From Methanobacterium sp964452085 (GTDB taxonomy: Archaea > Methanobacteriota > Methanobacteria > Methanobacteriales > Methanobacteriaceae): a stretch of 64,000 bases of DNA. Below the pieces are notes generated by a model that was not told where the DNA came from, did not search any database, and saw nothing but the letters and a program-made list of their open reading frames with translations. This document shows positions 48,709 to 58,828 of the stretch, piece by piece; position 1 is the first letter of the stretch; every line of letters starts with the position of its first letter. The position numbers and the translations under genes are program-made. The stretch covers positions 1-64,000 of the forward strand of contig CAYVKL010000011.1 of the NCBI GenBank assembly GCA_964452085.1, read 5' to 3'.

Positions 48709-48943
48709 ATTTTATAATATAAAAATCATTTATTTTCCTTTTTAAAACGTTATTTACACTAACTACAAAGAATCATATTAAAAATTATTATCTAAAATTT
48801 GTTTTCATAAAGTTACTAAAATGATAACTAAAATGAATTAAATCACTAGATTAATAATCTGAAAACATTAGGAGATTATAATCTGAAAATTATTAAATAA
48901 TATATGTCAATTTAATGATTAATAACCCCGAATCATCTAATAA

Positions 48944-48959
48944 ATAAAAAAAATAAAAA
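48944..48959 (-). terminator. Oligo-T terminator for the adhesin gene
   Basis: On the minus strand an oligo-T run starts a few bases after the adhesin stop codon. Confidence 0.5.
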
Positions 48960-48963
48960 GGAA

Positions 48964-51900
48964 TTATTTCCTTTTTGGGATTAAAATTCCTCCTAAAATC
49001 AATAAAATGGCTAAAACCATTAATGGTATTGGTCCTCCTGTTTTTTGCATTCCCACGGTCTCACTTGCAGCATTTACAGTATTTCCATTTCCATTCTCTG
49101 AATTCTTAATGTAGATACTGAATGGAATAATAGAGTTTTCTAAATTTGGATCGAAGGTTGTGGTGGTTGCCAATGGATATAATGTGTATTCTCCAGGTAC
49201 ATTTGCTCTTAAAGTTAAGTAGAGGTAAGGATCTCCTACTGCAACATCCCCTAGGTTCCAAATTACAGTGCTAGTTGTTGAGTTGTAGTAGCAGGTTCCA
49301 TTATCTGCATAGACACTTACAAATTCCAATCCTTCAGGAATAGGAATTTGAATTAGCACATTTTTGGCTGTATCAGGACCTCTGTTTCCTAGTTTGAAAG
49401 TGATGGTGAAAGGTTCACCAGTTGATGGGTTAAGATTGTTTGAAGTGCTTGTGAGGTATAGATCTGCTTTATTAATTGTTATTGTTGTATTAGCTGTTGT
49501 TAATTCTTGATTGTATTCATTCTGGGATTCAGTTGCAGTGTTAGTAATGAAATTATTTGATATATTAGTTTTAACCTTTGTTGTTAGCAGAAGAACATGG
49601 GAAGCTCCGCTTGCAAGACTATCAATGTTCCAGGTTATAGTTCGGGAAATAGAGTCAAAAAGTCCACCTTCTGAAGCAGATACAAATTCAAGATCATCTG
49701 GTAGTTGGTCTATAACTTTGATGCCCGTTGCTTCATCAAGACCGTGATTATCCAGCATTACCAGGAATCTTACTGTATCATTTAGGTCGAAATGAATATC
49801 CCGAGCAACTTTGGTTATGGTCACATTTGCCAGTGGAACGTATATACTTGAGCTAACAGTTTGAGGGAATGTATTGTATTCATCCTGGGTTTCAGAAGCA
49901 ATGTTGTAAATTGATTTACCAGCCCAATCAGAAGTGATTATTCCTGATAGGGTTAATATGGCTTCTTCATTTCTTTCTAAATTCCCAATATTCCACATAC
50001 CGTTTATTATTTTTCCTTTATTCACTTGGGCCGTAAATCCTGGAGGTATAATGTCATTTATAACAACATTAGTGGCAGTATTAGGTCCATTGTTGCGTGC
50101 TGTAACTGTGAATGTAGCAATATCTCCCACATTCAGTTTAGATTCATTGGGGATGTTGGTTATGTTGACATCCGCTTCTAGAACATAGACTATTGCAGTA
50201 GCAAAGTCGATGTTTGGGTCGTACTGGTCTTCGTGGATTTTTCTCACAATATTTTTAAGGAATCCTGTGGATGTAACAGTGGTGTTAAGAGTTAAAGTAG
50301 CTGTTTGCTGTTTATCGAGGTTTCCAATGGTCCATAAAATGTAGTTTGTTCCAGTGGTTACGGTTCCAATAGTTGCTGATGAATTTAGGTATTGAAGTCC
50401 AATTGGAAGTTTATCAATAAATATTAGTCCAGTTGCAGGGTCTGGTCCGTTGTTGGTTGCAGTTATGGTGAATGTTAAGATATCTCCAACATTGGCTGTT
50501 ATTTTATTCACGGATTTATTAAGGATAATATCTGCTTCTTTTACGTATATACTGGCACTTGCTGTGTTATCTGGTATGGGGTCATATTGGTCTTGATGAG
50601 TTTCGGTGGCAGTATTGGTAACTGTTACACCAACAATGTTTGCAGTAACGTTTCCTGATAGGTTTAAGGTTGCGTTGGCTCCGTTGGCAAGGAAAGGAAT
50701 GGTCCAAATTCCAGTTGTACTATTGTAAGTTCCCATTGAGGGGTTTATGCTGATATCTGAGAAGTCACCAGGCACACCCGGCATGATATCAATAATTGTG
50801 ATGTTGGTGGCATTATCTGGCCCGTCATTAATTACAGTAACTGTGAAAGTGACTATATCTCCCACTTTTGGATTGTTATTATCAACGGTTTTTCCTATAT
50901 AAACATCTGCTAGTGGTACATAGATGGTGGCGTTTGCTGTGTTCGTTAATGGGTTGTATTGGTCTTGTTGTGTTCTGGTGGCTGTGTTGGTTGTGTTTTT
51001 ACTGGCGATGGTTGAGTTTACTATTCCGGTTAGGTTCAGTGTGACTGTGTTTCCGTTGTTGAGTTGTGGGATAGTCCATATTCCATCTGCGAGTGAGTAT
51101 GTCGTTCCTGGTGATGCGGTGATCTGAATGTTGTTGAATCCTTGGGGCATTATGTCCGTTATTTTGATGTTGGTGGCTTGATCTGGTCCGTTGTTGGTTG
51201 CGGTGATGGTGAAGGTTGCGGTGTCTCCTACGTTTAATGTTGAGTTGTTCACGGTTTTGGTTATTTGTACGTTGGCTTGTGGTACGTAGATGGTTGCATT
51301 GGCAAAGTCGATATTTGGATCATATTGGTCTTGGTGAATTTTTCTTACAATGTTTGTTTGATTTCCTGGCGCGTTTACCGTAGTATTTATGATTAATGTA
51401 GCTATTTGTGTATTTTCAAGATTTTCTATAGTCCATAAAACATAGTTTACAGCCTGATTAACTGTTCCAATGGTTGCTGTTGCACTGATATAACTTAGAC
51501 CTAGGGGTAGTTTGTCTATGAATAATAGTCCTGTGGCGTTGTCTGGTCCGTTGTTAGTTGCATTAATGGTGAATATTACATTTTCACCGACATTGGCAAT
51601 GTTTTTGTCCGCAGCTTTAGTTAGTTCAATGTCTGCTTCTCGTACATTTATACTGGCGCTTGCTGTGTTATCTGGTGTGGGGTCGTACTGGTCTTGGTGT
51701 GTTTCAGTAGCGGTGTTGGTTACAATTTCGCTGGCTATGTACGCAGTAACGTTTCCTGATAGGTTTAGGGTTGCATTGGTGCCATTGGCAAGGAATGGAA
51801 TAGTCCATATTCCAGTGGTGATATTGTATGTTCCAGTTGAAGGAGTTATGATTACGTTACTGAATCCATCAGGCATTATATCATATATTTTTATGTTGGT

Positions 51901-54900
51901 GGCATTATCTGGCCCGTCATTAATTACAGTTACTGTAAAGGTTACTATGTCTCCTACAGTGGGGGTGTTTTTATTCACGGTTTTGGCTACATGTGTATCA
52001 GCTAAGGGTACATAGATGCTGGCACTTGCCGCATCATCAGCAGGATTAGAATCGTACTGGTCTTGTTGAGTCTTGTTAGCAGTGTTTGTGGTTGTTTTAC
52101 CGGCCATAGTAGAGTTAACAATTCCAGATAAGGTTAAAGTAGCTGAGATACCGTTGACAAGTAATGGAATACTCCAAACGCCATTAGAATAAGAAGTCCC
52201 TACAGATGGGATAATTTGGAGGTTATTAAATCCGTAAGGCATTAAATCCGCTATTTTTATATTTGTAGCATTGTCTGGTCCGTTGTTGGTTGCGGTGATG
52301 GTGAAGGTGACTGTTTCTCCTACGTTTGGTGTGTTTTTGTTGGTTGTTTTGTTGATTTGTACGTTTGCTAGTGGTACGTAGATGTTGGCATTTGCTGTGG
52401 CTGTTAGGGAATTATACTGGTCCTGCTGAGTTCTTGTAGCAGTGTTGGTGGTTGTTTGATTTGCAAGAGATGAACCAATAATAGCAGATAAAGTTAAAAC
52501 AGCATTAGCCCCATTTTCAAGAACAGGAATGCTCCAAACTCCACCAGCATAACTTCCTGTTGAAGGTATTGCTATGATGCCTTCAAATCCAGCAGGCATT
52601 ATGTCTGTTATTTTTATGTTGGTGGCTTGGTCTGGTCCGTTGTTGGTTGCGGTGATGGTGAAGGTGACTGTTTCTCCTACGTTTGGTGTGTTTTTGTTGG
52701 TTGTTTTGTTGATTTGTACGTTTGCTAGTGGTACGTAGATGGTGGCGTTTGCTGTGGTTGGTAGGGGGTTGTATTGGTCTTGTTGTGTTCTGGTGGCTAT
52801 GTTGGTTGTGTTTTTACTGGCTAGGGTTGAGTTTACTATTCCGGTTAGGTTGAGTGTGACTGTGTCTCCGTTGTTGAGTTGTGGGATGGTCCATATTCCA
52901 TCTGAGAATGAGTATGTTGTTCCTGGTGATGTGGAGAATTGTATGTTATTCAATCCATTAGGCATTAAATCCGATATTTTTATGTTTGTAGCATTGTCTT
53001 GTCCGTTGTTGGTTGCAGTGATGGTGAAGGTTGCGGTGTCTCCTACGTTTAGTGTTGAGTTGTTCACGGTTTTGGTTATTTGTACGTTGGCTTGTGGTAC
53101 GTAGATGGTAGCAGTGGCAAAGTCGATATTTGGGTCGTATTGATTTTCATGTATTTTTCGTACAATGTTTGTTTGATTTCCAGGGCTGATTACAGTGATG
53201 TTTATAGTTAAAGTTTCATGGCCTCCGTATGTAAGGTTTCCCAGGTCCCATAGGATATAGTTACCTTCATGAGTTATGGTTCCATTGGTGGCTGATGCGC
53301 TGGCAAAACTTAGACCTATAGGTAGTTTATCTAGGAATATTAGTCCTGTGGCATTGTCTGGTCCGTTGTTTGTTGCAATTATAGTGAATATTACGCTTTC
53401 ACCAACATTGGCAATTTCTTTGTCCGCGGTTTTAGTTAATATGATATCTGCTTCTAAAACATTAATGCTGGCACTTGCTGTGTTATCAGGTGAAGGGTCA
53501 TACTGGTCTTGATATGTTTTATTGGCAGTATTGGTGACCACATCGCCTGCAATTAGTGGAGTGACAACTCCAGATAAGTTTAGTGTTGCATTGGCTCCGC
53601 TGGCAAGGAAGGGAATAGTCCATATTCCCGTGGTGATATTGTAAGTTCCAATTGAAGCAATAATTTGAACATTGTCAAATTTATTGGCATCGGGCATAAA
53701 GTCGTTTATATTGATGTTAGTTGCATTGTCTGGCCCATCATTGATTACCAGAACAGTGAATACAACAGTCTCTCCGACTTTCGGGTTGTTTTTATTCACG
53801 GTTTTGGCTACATAGGTGTCAGCTAATGGTACGTAGATGCTGGCACTTGCCGTATCATCAGCAGGATTGGAGTCATACTGGTCCTGGTGAGTTTTATTTG
53901 CATTGTTAGTGGTGTTCTTCCCAGCGAGTGTTGAGTTGACGATTCCTGATAATGTTAAAGTCACCATGGACCCATTTGAAAGTTGAGGGATGGTCCAAAT
54001 CCCATTTAAGTAGCTAGTTCCTGCAGAGGCGATAAATTGGATGTTATTGAATCCGTAAGGCATGCTGTCGGTTATTTTTATGTTGGTGGCTTGGTCTGGT
54101 CCGTTGTTGGTTGCGGTTATGGTGAAGGTTGCGGTGTCTCCTACATTGGGGGTGTTTTTGTCGGTGGTTTTAGTTATCTGGACGTTTGCAAGAGGTACAT
54201 ATATACTTGCATTAGCAGAAATTGAAGGGTTATAATTCAGTGTAGCATTGTTGGTTGTTGTTTTGCCTGCAAGATCTCCGGTAACTGTTCCAGTCATTTT
54301 CAAGGTTGCTGTTTTTCCATTTTCCAGTTTGGTAATTTTCCAAACTCCATCAGAATAACTACCCGTGGATGCTTTTACTTTAAGATTGGTGAAACCTGCG
54401 GGCATAATGTCGTTGATCTGGACATTAGTTGCATCGTCCGGTCCATTATTTGTAACTGATACTGTGAAAGTCACTGTATCGCCAACATTGGCTATATTTG
54501 TATCCACTGTTTTGTTCATGGTAATGTTTGACAGGGTTACATGGATACTGGCACTTGAATTATCGTTACTCGGATTTGGATCGAACTCTGCTTCATTTGT
54601 TTTATTGGCATAATTAGTTGTAGTTAAACCTGCTAAAGCTTCTGTAACGGTTCCTGTCAATGTTAAAACCGTTTTAGATCCTTTCGACAAGGTAGGTATA
54701 GTCCAAACCCCTTTTATATATGAAGTACCATCAGGTATTCCCTTAATAACATTAGTGAACCCGTTGGGCATTATGTCGGTAATTTGAATATCAGTGGCAT
54801 CAGATGGTCCTTTATTTTTAACAGTTATGGTGAAAGTGACTGTATCTCCAACGCTGGGCCTTTGATTATTAACTGTTTTTACAACTTCAATGTCTGCTGC

Positions 54901-57900
54901 TCGCCCTACTTCCACAGTGGTGTTTAAAGTTTGATCATCTAGACCCGCAAATACAATAGCAGGTCCCCACCCATCATCTGCAGTAAACTGAGCATTAGCC
55001 GTTCCTGAAACCGTACCACTATCTTTAGGTTTAACTGAGCCTCTTAAACTATGGAATGAGATGGTAATACCATCTTTGATCCATTTATAATATGTGTTAA
55101 GTGTATTTTCACCTGCAGAGTTCATTATTAAGTTAGCTGCAATATTGGTACTCATGGTTTGGTATATTGATGAATTTGTAGCATTTAAACCCATTACCAA
55201 CCATGGTGTGTAAAATTTGGTGTAATTAATATTTGGAGTGCCGTTAACATTGTCAATAGGTTCTGAATTGGAGCCCCACCAGTTATTTTGTAAGTTAACT
55301 GTTGTATTAGTGGCCTGTGCAAGATAAATGGCCAGTGGTTTGTGATCATATATACGGCAGAAATTAACTATTAAATTATGGTTTGAATTGGAATAAATAG
55401 CCATTCCAAGACCTTTTGTACCAAATAAGCTTCCGCCTGCCTTATTTTTTTCCAAGTTACTTTCAGTAATAGTTAAAGCACCTTCATTATCAATTGCTCC
55501 TCCATTACCCCCATCACCTTCTTTCTTGGCTAATCCACCTTTACCTGCTTCATTTTGAGTTAATTCAGTTAGTGAAATGTTTAAGGTTCCTTTGTTGTAG
55601 ATGGCTCCTCCACTTCCACCATTACCTCCGTTGTCACCATCGGATAGTCCACCTCTTCCAGCAGTGTTGCCTGTGAATGTGCAGTTTTCAATGTTTAAGT
55701 TTAAGCTATTGTAGATGGCTCCTCCATTTCCTCCATTTCCTCCATTGTCACCATCGGATAGTCCACCATGCCCTGCAGAGTTGGTTGTGAATGTGCAGTT
55801 TTCTAAGGTTAAGTTTGCAGAGTTATATATAGCCCCTCCACTTCCACCAGGCCCTCCTTTGTCACTAACTGCCATCCCACCTCTTCCAGCGGTGTTATTG
55901 GTAAAAGTACAGTTTTCCATGGTTAAGTTTACGGTGTTGTATATAGCTCCACCATTTCCACCATCTCCCGGAGCGTTTAAAAATCCATCCCCGCCATGTC
56001 CTGCGGCGTTATTAATAAAATTACATGATTGTAGGAGAATTATCTTACCGCTATCATAAATGGCACCGCCACTTCCTCCATTTCCTGGTGCTCCACCTTT
56101 AATGTCCAATGCAAAAGCACCATGTCCAGCTTTGTTATCATCAAAAGTGGATTGGGTAATGCTTAATGTACCAGTTGTGTAGATAGCTCCACCATTACCC
56201 CCATTACCTCCAGCAGCTCCAAGATACCCATATCCACCTCTTTCCGCTTTACAATGGCTGAAATTACAGTTGACTATGGTTAAATTATTTATAACATTAT
56301 TAACAAGAAAGTTGCATATGGCTCCACCGTTACCTCCATTTCCCGCATTCATTACGTCTATCAGTTGATCTACATCTCCACCTTTACCTGATAAACTTCT
56401 GGTTATGTTGCAATTGGTAATTGTTAAAATTCCAATGGTGTATATGGCTCCACCGTTACCTCCATCTCCTGCAGGTTTAATTCCACTGGAATCTCCTCCT
56501 TTTCCTGCGAAATTATCTTCGAAATTACAATTGGTGATATTTGCAATATATTTACTGTATATAGCTCCACCATATCCTCCATCTGTTGCATCGTGTTCAG
56601 GTGTTGCATTGCCCCCGTTTCCAGCGTAGTTATTTAATATTTGACAATCTTCAAGTTCTAAGAAACCTTCAGTATAGATTATTCCCCCACTTCCAGCATT
56701 ACCTCCTTTAGAACCGGTCCCTGCAAAGTTATTTTCAAAATAAGCATTACTAATTATGGAAGTGGTATTGGCGGAGTTGAAGATAGTTCCTCCATGGCCA
56801 CCATTTCCTCCTCCGTTAACTCCTCCCCCACCTCCTGCTCCACCATTTCCAGCGAAGTTTCCATTAAATGAAGTATTATTCTGAACAGTTAAAGTTCCGT
56901 TGTTATAAATGGACCCTCCATGACCCCCATTTCCACCATCATTACTACCTGACGCATCTGCACCAACTCCTGCGCTATTGGCTAAAAATTTGGAATTGGT
57001 AATATTTAATGTAAGATTATTGAAAATGGCTCCACCTAAACCTCCATCTCCACCGGGGTTATCTCCAGAATTACCACCATCACCGGCGTGATTAGTTTGA
57101 AAAGTACAATATAATATGTTTAAAGTATTATTATTAAATATTGCACCACCAAAACCTCCCTGTCTGGCGGGTTTACTATCTTTACTTGCACCACCGTTAC
57201 CTGCATCATTTTTGGTCATTTCAGAGCTTTGAAGGGTTAAAACTCCATTGTTATAAATTCCCCCACCATATCCACCATATCCACCATGATGACCATTTCC
57301 AGCATTATTATCATTAAAACTGGATTCTGTGATATTCGCTGTACCCTGGTTTATATATATGGCTCCACCATTTCCACCTGATGCTCCCCAGTTACTAGGA
57401 GTGCCAGGATTATCTCCACCATCTCCAGCTGAATTTTCTGTAAAAGTACAAATTGTGATGGTTAAATTACCATTACTGTATATTCCACCACCACTACCTC
57501 CATCTTTGGCATTGGCGTCTTTATGTGGTGTTGCATCTCCCCCAGTTCCTGCAGTATTGTTACTAAAACTACAATTGGTAATGGTTAAATTTCCAGTATT
57601 GGTATTGAATATGCTTCCACCGTTTCCACCTCTACCAATATCAGTCCCAGTACCCGGGGAGTTACCGTTTCCAGCGTGGTTCTTATTAATATTAGAATTG
57701 GCAATGATTAATGTTCCAGTATTATAGATAGCTCCACCATCACGCCCATCGTGGTGACTACTATCTCCATTGGCCGCATGATTACTATAAATTTCACATT
57801 CTGTAATGTTTAAACTTCCAGAATTGTATATTGCCCCTCCATATCCAACATTGCTATCTATATCAACATGGTTATTGTTTAATGAACAAGATTCAATGGT

Positions 57901-58347
57901 TAGGTTTCCCTGGTTGTTTATGGCCCCCCCATTATCTGATTTACCATTTTTTAAAGTTAGATTTTTTAAAATTACTGTGCAACCTTCTTTTATGGAGAAA
58001 ATATAACCATTTCCCCCTGCATCAATGACAGTGTTTAATTCGCTTTGCCCGGCAATAGTAATATTTTTATTAATCACGATTTTAATATCTTTACTGTCTT
58101 TGTAGTCTCCGTTTGCAATGTTTACAGTTCCGCCATTAGCAACTGTTCCAGTTGCGTTTCCAATTGTTTGTTTAGCCCATTGCCAAGACGTTCCATTGTT
58201 AGAGTCATGACCTGAACTATTTACATAAATAACATTAGAACTACTTTCTAGGTTTTGAAGATCTTCTGCATATGAAGAACCAGCACATGCTAGAATAAAT
58301 AAAATTGATGCCAAAAATAATATAGGTTTGTTTTTAAATCCAACCAT
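48964..58347 (-). CDS. Giant adhesin-like surface protein (beta-helix plus DUF11 repeats)
   Basis: A 3127-residue surface protein. Residues 1-27 are a signal peptide ending in SSYA. Residues about 36-1000 form a right-handed beta-helix with about 22 repeats carrying GG(A/S)I(Y/F)N and Asn/Thr-rich rungs such as LTIENCTFTGN. A linker with NNWWGSNSEP lies near 1020. Sixteen DUF11 immunoglobulin-like repeats of about 120 residues (VGDTVTFTITATNNGPD and so on) fill about 1150-3090. The last 23 residues are a membrane anchor ending in PKRK. This layout is typical of Methanobacteriales adhesin-like proteins, probably for cell-cell or host/particle contact. Its Asn-Xaa-Ser/Thr density suggests heavy N-glycosylation. 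The ATG follows GAGGGGGATTAG. Confidence 0.9.
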   Translation of the reverse strand: MVGFKNKPILFLASILFILACAGSSYAEDLQNLESSSNVIYVNSSGHDSNNGTSWQWAKQTIGNATGTVANGGTVNIANGDYKDSKDIKIVINKNITIAGQSELNTVIDAGGNGYIFSIKEGCTVILKNLTLKNGKSDNGGAINNQGNLTIESCSLNNNHVDIDSNVGYGGAIYNSGSLNITECEIYSNHAANGDSSHHDGRDGGAIYNTGTLIIANSNINKNHAGNGNSPGTGTDIGRGGNGGSIFNTNTGNLTITNCSFSNNTAGTGGDATPHKDANAKDGGSGGGIYSNGNLTITICTFTENSAGDGGDNPGTPSNWGASGGNGGAIYINQGTANITESSFNDNNAGNGHHGGYGGYGGGIYNNGVLTLQSSEMTKNDAGNGGASKDSKPARQGGFGGAIFNNNTLNILYCTFQTNHAGDGGNSGDNPGGDGGLGGAIFNNLTLNITNSKFLANSAGVGADASGSNDGGNGGHGGSIYNNGTLTVQNNTSFNGNFAGNGGAGGGGGVNGGGNGGHGGTIFNSANTTSIISNAYFENNFAGTGSKGGNAGSGGIIYTEGFLELEDCQILNNYAGNGGNATPEHDATDGGYGGAIYSKYIANITNCNFEDNFAGKGGDSSGIKPAGDGGNGGAIYTIGILTITNCNITRSLSGKGGDVDQLIDVMNAGNGGNGGAICNFLVNNVINNLTIVNCNFSHCKAERGGYGYLGAAGGNGGNGGAIYTTGTLSITQSTFDDNKAGHGAFALDIKGGAPGNGGSGGAIYDSGKIILLQSCNFINNAAGHGGDGFLNAPGDGGNGGAIYNTVNLTMENCTFTNNTAGRGGMAVSDKGGPGGSGGAIYNSANLTLENCTFTTNSAGHGGLSDGDNGGNGGNGGAIYNSLNLNIENCTFTGNTAGRGGLSDGDNGGNGGSGGAIYNKGTLNISLTELTQNEAGKGGLAKKEGDGGNGGAIDNEGALTITESNLEKNKAGGSLFGTKGLGMAIYSNSNHNLIVNFCRIYDHKPLAIYLAQATNTTVNLQNNWWGSNSEPIDNVNGTPNINYTKFYTPWLVMGLNATNSSIYQTMSTNIAANLIMNSAGENTLNTYYKWIKDGITISFHSLRGSVKPKDSGTVSGTANAQFTADDGWGPAIVFAGLDDQTLNTTVEVGRAADIEVVKTVNNQRPSVGDTVTFTITVKNKGPSDATDIQITDIMPNGFTNVIKGIPDGTSYIKGVWTIPTLSKGSKTVLTLTGTVTEALAGLTTTNYANKTNEAEFDPNPSNDNSSASIHVTLSNITMNKTVDTNIANVGDTVTFTVSVTNNGPDDATNVQINDIMPAGFTNLKVKASTGSYSDGVWKITKLENGKTATLKMTGTVTGDLAGKTTTNNATLNYNPSISANASIYVPLANVQITKTTDKNTPNVGDTATFTITATNNGPDQATNIKITDSMPYGFNNIQFIASAGTSYLNGIWTIPQLSNGSMVTLTLSGIVNSTLAGKNTTNNANKTHQDQYDSNPADDTASASIYVPLADTYVAKTVNKNNPKVGETVVFTVLVINDGPDNATNININDFMPDANKFDNVQIIASIGTYNITTGIWTIPFLASGANATLNLSGVVTPLIAGDVVTNTANKTYQDQYDPSPDNTASASINVLEADIILTKTADKEIANVGESVIFTIIATNNGPDNATGLIFLDKLPIGLSFASASATNGTITHEGNYILWDLGNLTYGGHETLTINITVISPGNQTNIVRKIHENQYDPNIDFATATIYVPQANVQITKTVNNSTLNVGDTATFTITATNNGQDNATNIKISDLMPNGLNNIQFSTSPGTTYSFSDGIWTIPQLNNGDTVTLNLTGIVNSTLASKNTTNIATRTQQDQYNPLPTTANATIYVPLANVQINKTTNKNTPNVGETVTFTITATNNGPDQATNIKITDIMPAGFEGIIAIPSTGSYAGGVWSIPVLENGANAVLTLSAIIGSSLANQTTTNTATRTQQDQYNSLTATANANIYVPLANVQINKTTNKNTPNVGETVTFTITATNNGPDNATNIKIADLMPYGFNNLQIIPSVGTSYSNGVWSIPLLVNGISATLTLSGIVNSTMAGKTTTNTANKTQQDQYDSNPADDAASASIYVPLADTHVAKTVNKNTPTVGDIVTFTVTVINDGPDNATNIKIYDIMPDGFSNVIITPSTGTYNITTGIWTIPFLANGTNATLNLSGNVTAYIASEIVTNTATETHQDQYDPTPDNTASASINVREADIELTKAADKNIANVGENVIFTINATNNGPDNATGLLFIDKLPLGLSYISATATIGTVNQAVNYVLWTIENLENTQIATLIINTTVNAPGNQTNIVRKIHQDQYDPNIDFANATIYVPQANVQITKTVNNSTLNVGDTATFTITATNNGPDQATNIKITDIMPQGFNNIQITASPGTTYSLADGIWTIPQLNNGNTVTLNLTGIVNSTIASKNTTNTATRTQQDQYNPLTNTANATIYVPLADVYIGKTVDNNNPKVGDIVTFTVTVINDGPDNATNITIIDIMPGVPGDFSDISINPSMGTYNSTTGIWTIPFLANGANATLNLSGNVTANIVGVTVTNTATETHQDQYDPIPDNTASASIYVKEADIILNKSVNKITANVGDILTFTITATNNGPDPATGLIFIDKLPIGLQYLNSSATIGTVTTGTNYILWTIGNLDKQQTATLTLNTTVTSTGFLKNIVRKIHEDQYDPNIDFATAIVYVLEADVNITNIPNESKLNVGDIATFTVTARNNGPNTATNVVINDIIPPGFTAQVNKGKIINGMWNIGNLERNEEAILTLSGIITSDWAGKSIYNIASETQDEYNTFPQTVSSSIYVPLANVTITKVARDIHFDLNDTVRFLVMLDNHGLDEATGIKVIDQLPDDLEFVSASEGGLFDSISRTITWNIDSLASGASHVLLLTTKVKTNISNNFITNTATESQNEYNQELTTANTTITINKADLYLTSTSNNLNPSTGEPFTITFKLGNRGPDTAKNVLIQIPIPEGLEFVSVYADNGTCYYNSTTSTVIWNLGDVAVGDPYLYLTLRANVPGEYTLYPLATTTTFDPNLENSIIPFSIYIKNSENGNGNTVNAASETVGMQKTGGPIPLMVLAILLILGGILIPKRK
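49100..54920. repeat. Array of sixteen DUF11 repeats with a five-repeat super-period of about 1.8 kb
   Basis: Repeats 3-6 (ANVQITKTTDKN, ADTYVAKT, ADIILTKT and ANVQITKTVNNS types) recur in the same order as repeats 8-11, each about 1815 bases apart. Repeats 12-14 echo the 4-5-6 types. Copies 7 and 8 include a 111-bp stretch identical at 52274-52384 and 52631-52741, 357 bases apart. Confidence 0.85.
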
Positions 58348-58603
58348 CTAATCCCCCTCAAATCTCTTTTTGAGTATTTAAAATATATTAAATAAACTGG
58401 GAAATATTCATCTAATATTAGTTTTTATTTGCACTTCCAAAAAAAAATTGAAGTCCAAAAGTCTTTAAACGTTAATTAAACTCCATTAGCATTGATGGTA
58501 ATATTAGTTAGTAAGACTGAAATTTACTTAATAAAGCAATATATTTCAAATTTTCTATTTTATTTTCATGATAACGCTGTTAAATATGTAGTGATATAGA
58601 CCT

Positions 58604-58744
58604 TCAAGGCTCATCAGGCTGCTTGCGACTTAAATATAACTTGGATAATGGCATGGCAGTTATTCCATGGGCAACCACACTGAAAAGAACCGTTACGAAA
58701 AGAATAATATCTAATATTTTCTCTTGAATGGATTTAATATTTCT
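58604..58744 (-). pseudogene. C-terminal remnant of a CPA1-type Na+/H+ antiporter
   Basis: A minus-strand frame of 46 codons with no start ends in TGA. Its translation contains ILFVTVLFSVVAHGITAMPL, then SKLYLSRKQPDEP. This matches the end of NhaP/CPA1 antiporters (last membrane helix with LHG-type turn and TAxPLSxL). The frame stops at a TAG just upstream and nothing of the remaining antiporter is present, so the gene was mostly deleted. Confidence 0.65.
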
Positions 58745-58770
58745 CTAAAGCAAAAATTCCACATTATTTC

Positions 58771-58784
58771 TTAGGTAACCCTAA
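58771..58784. promoter_or_regulatory. DtxR-type operator, upstream copy
   Basis: TTAGG and CCTAA arms separated by four bases form a palindrome of the metal-dependent-repressor type, just before the TATA-like TTTTAAATA at 58787-58795. Confidence 0.7.
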
Positions 58785-58786
58785 CT

Positions 58787-58795
58787 TTTAAATAC
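58787..58795 (+). promoter_or_regulatory. TATA box of the dtxR-feoB operon
   Basis: TTTTAAATA lies between the two operators. Transcription would start near 58817, giving a leader of only about 10 bases. Confidence 0.55.
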
Positions 58796-58812
58796 TATAA
58801 AACTAAATTAAG

Positions 58813-58828
58813 TTTAGGTGTACCTAAA
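58813..58828. promoter_or_regulatory. DtxR-type operator, downstream copy overlapping the start region
   Basis: TTTAGGT and ACCTAAA arms flank GT, a perfect 7-bp inverted repeat that ends at the base before the ATG at 58829. The same bases supply the ribosome site AGGTG. Bound repressor would block both the start site and the ribosome site. Confidence 0.75.

Larger units (their letters stand above)
58348..58828. other. Intergenic region with antiporter remnant and iron-operon promoter
   Basis: The left part holds the adhesin promoter (TATA-like TTAAATATATTTTAAATA near 58380-58400 on the minus strand) and otherwise unexplained AT-rich sequence. 58604-58744 is a coding remnant, and 58771-58828 carries the iron-operon operators and TATA box. 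Both are listed separately. Confidence 0.6.

Noticed and set aside
49100..54920. CRISPR-like array
   Set aside because: The repeats are in-frame DUF11 coding units of about 360 bases, without spacers.
49511..58028. Plus-strand open frames opposite the adhesin
   Set aside because: Shadow frames of a repetitive Asn/Gly/Thr-rich gene, with no ribosome sites.
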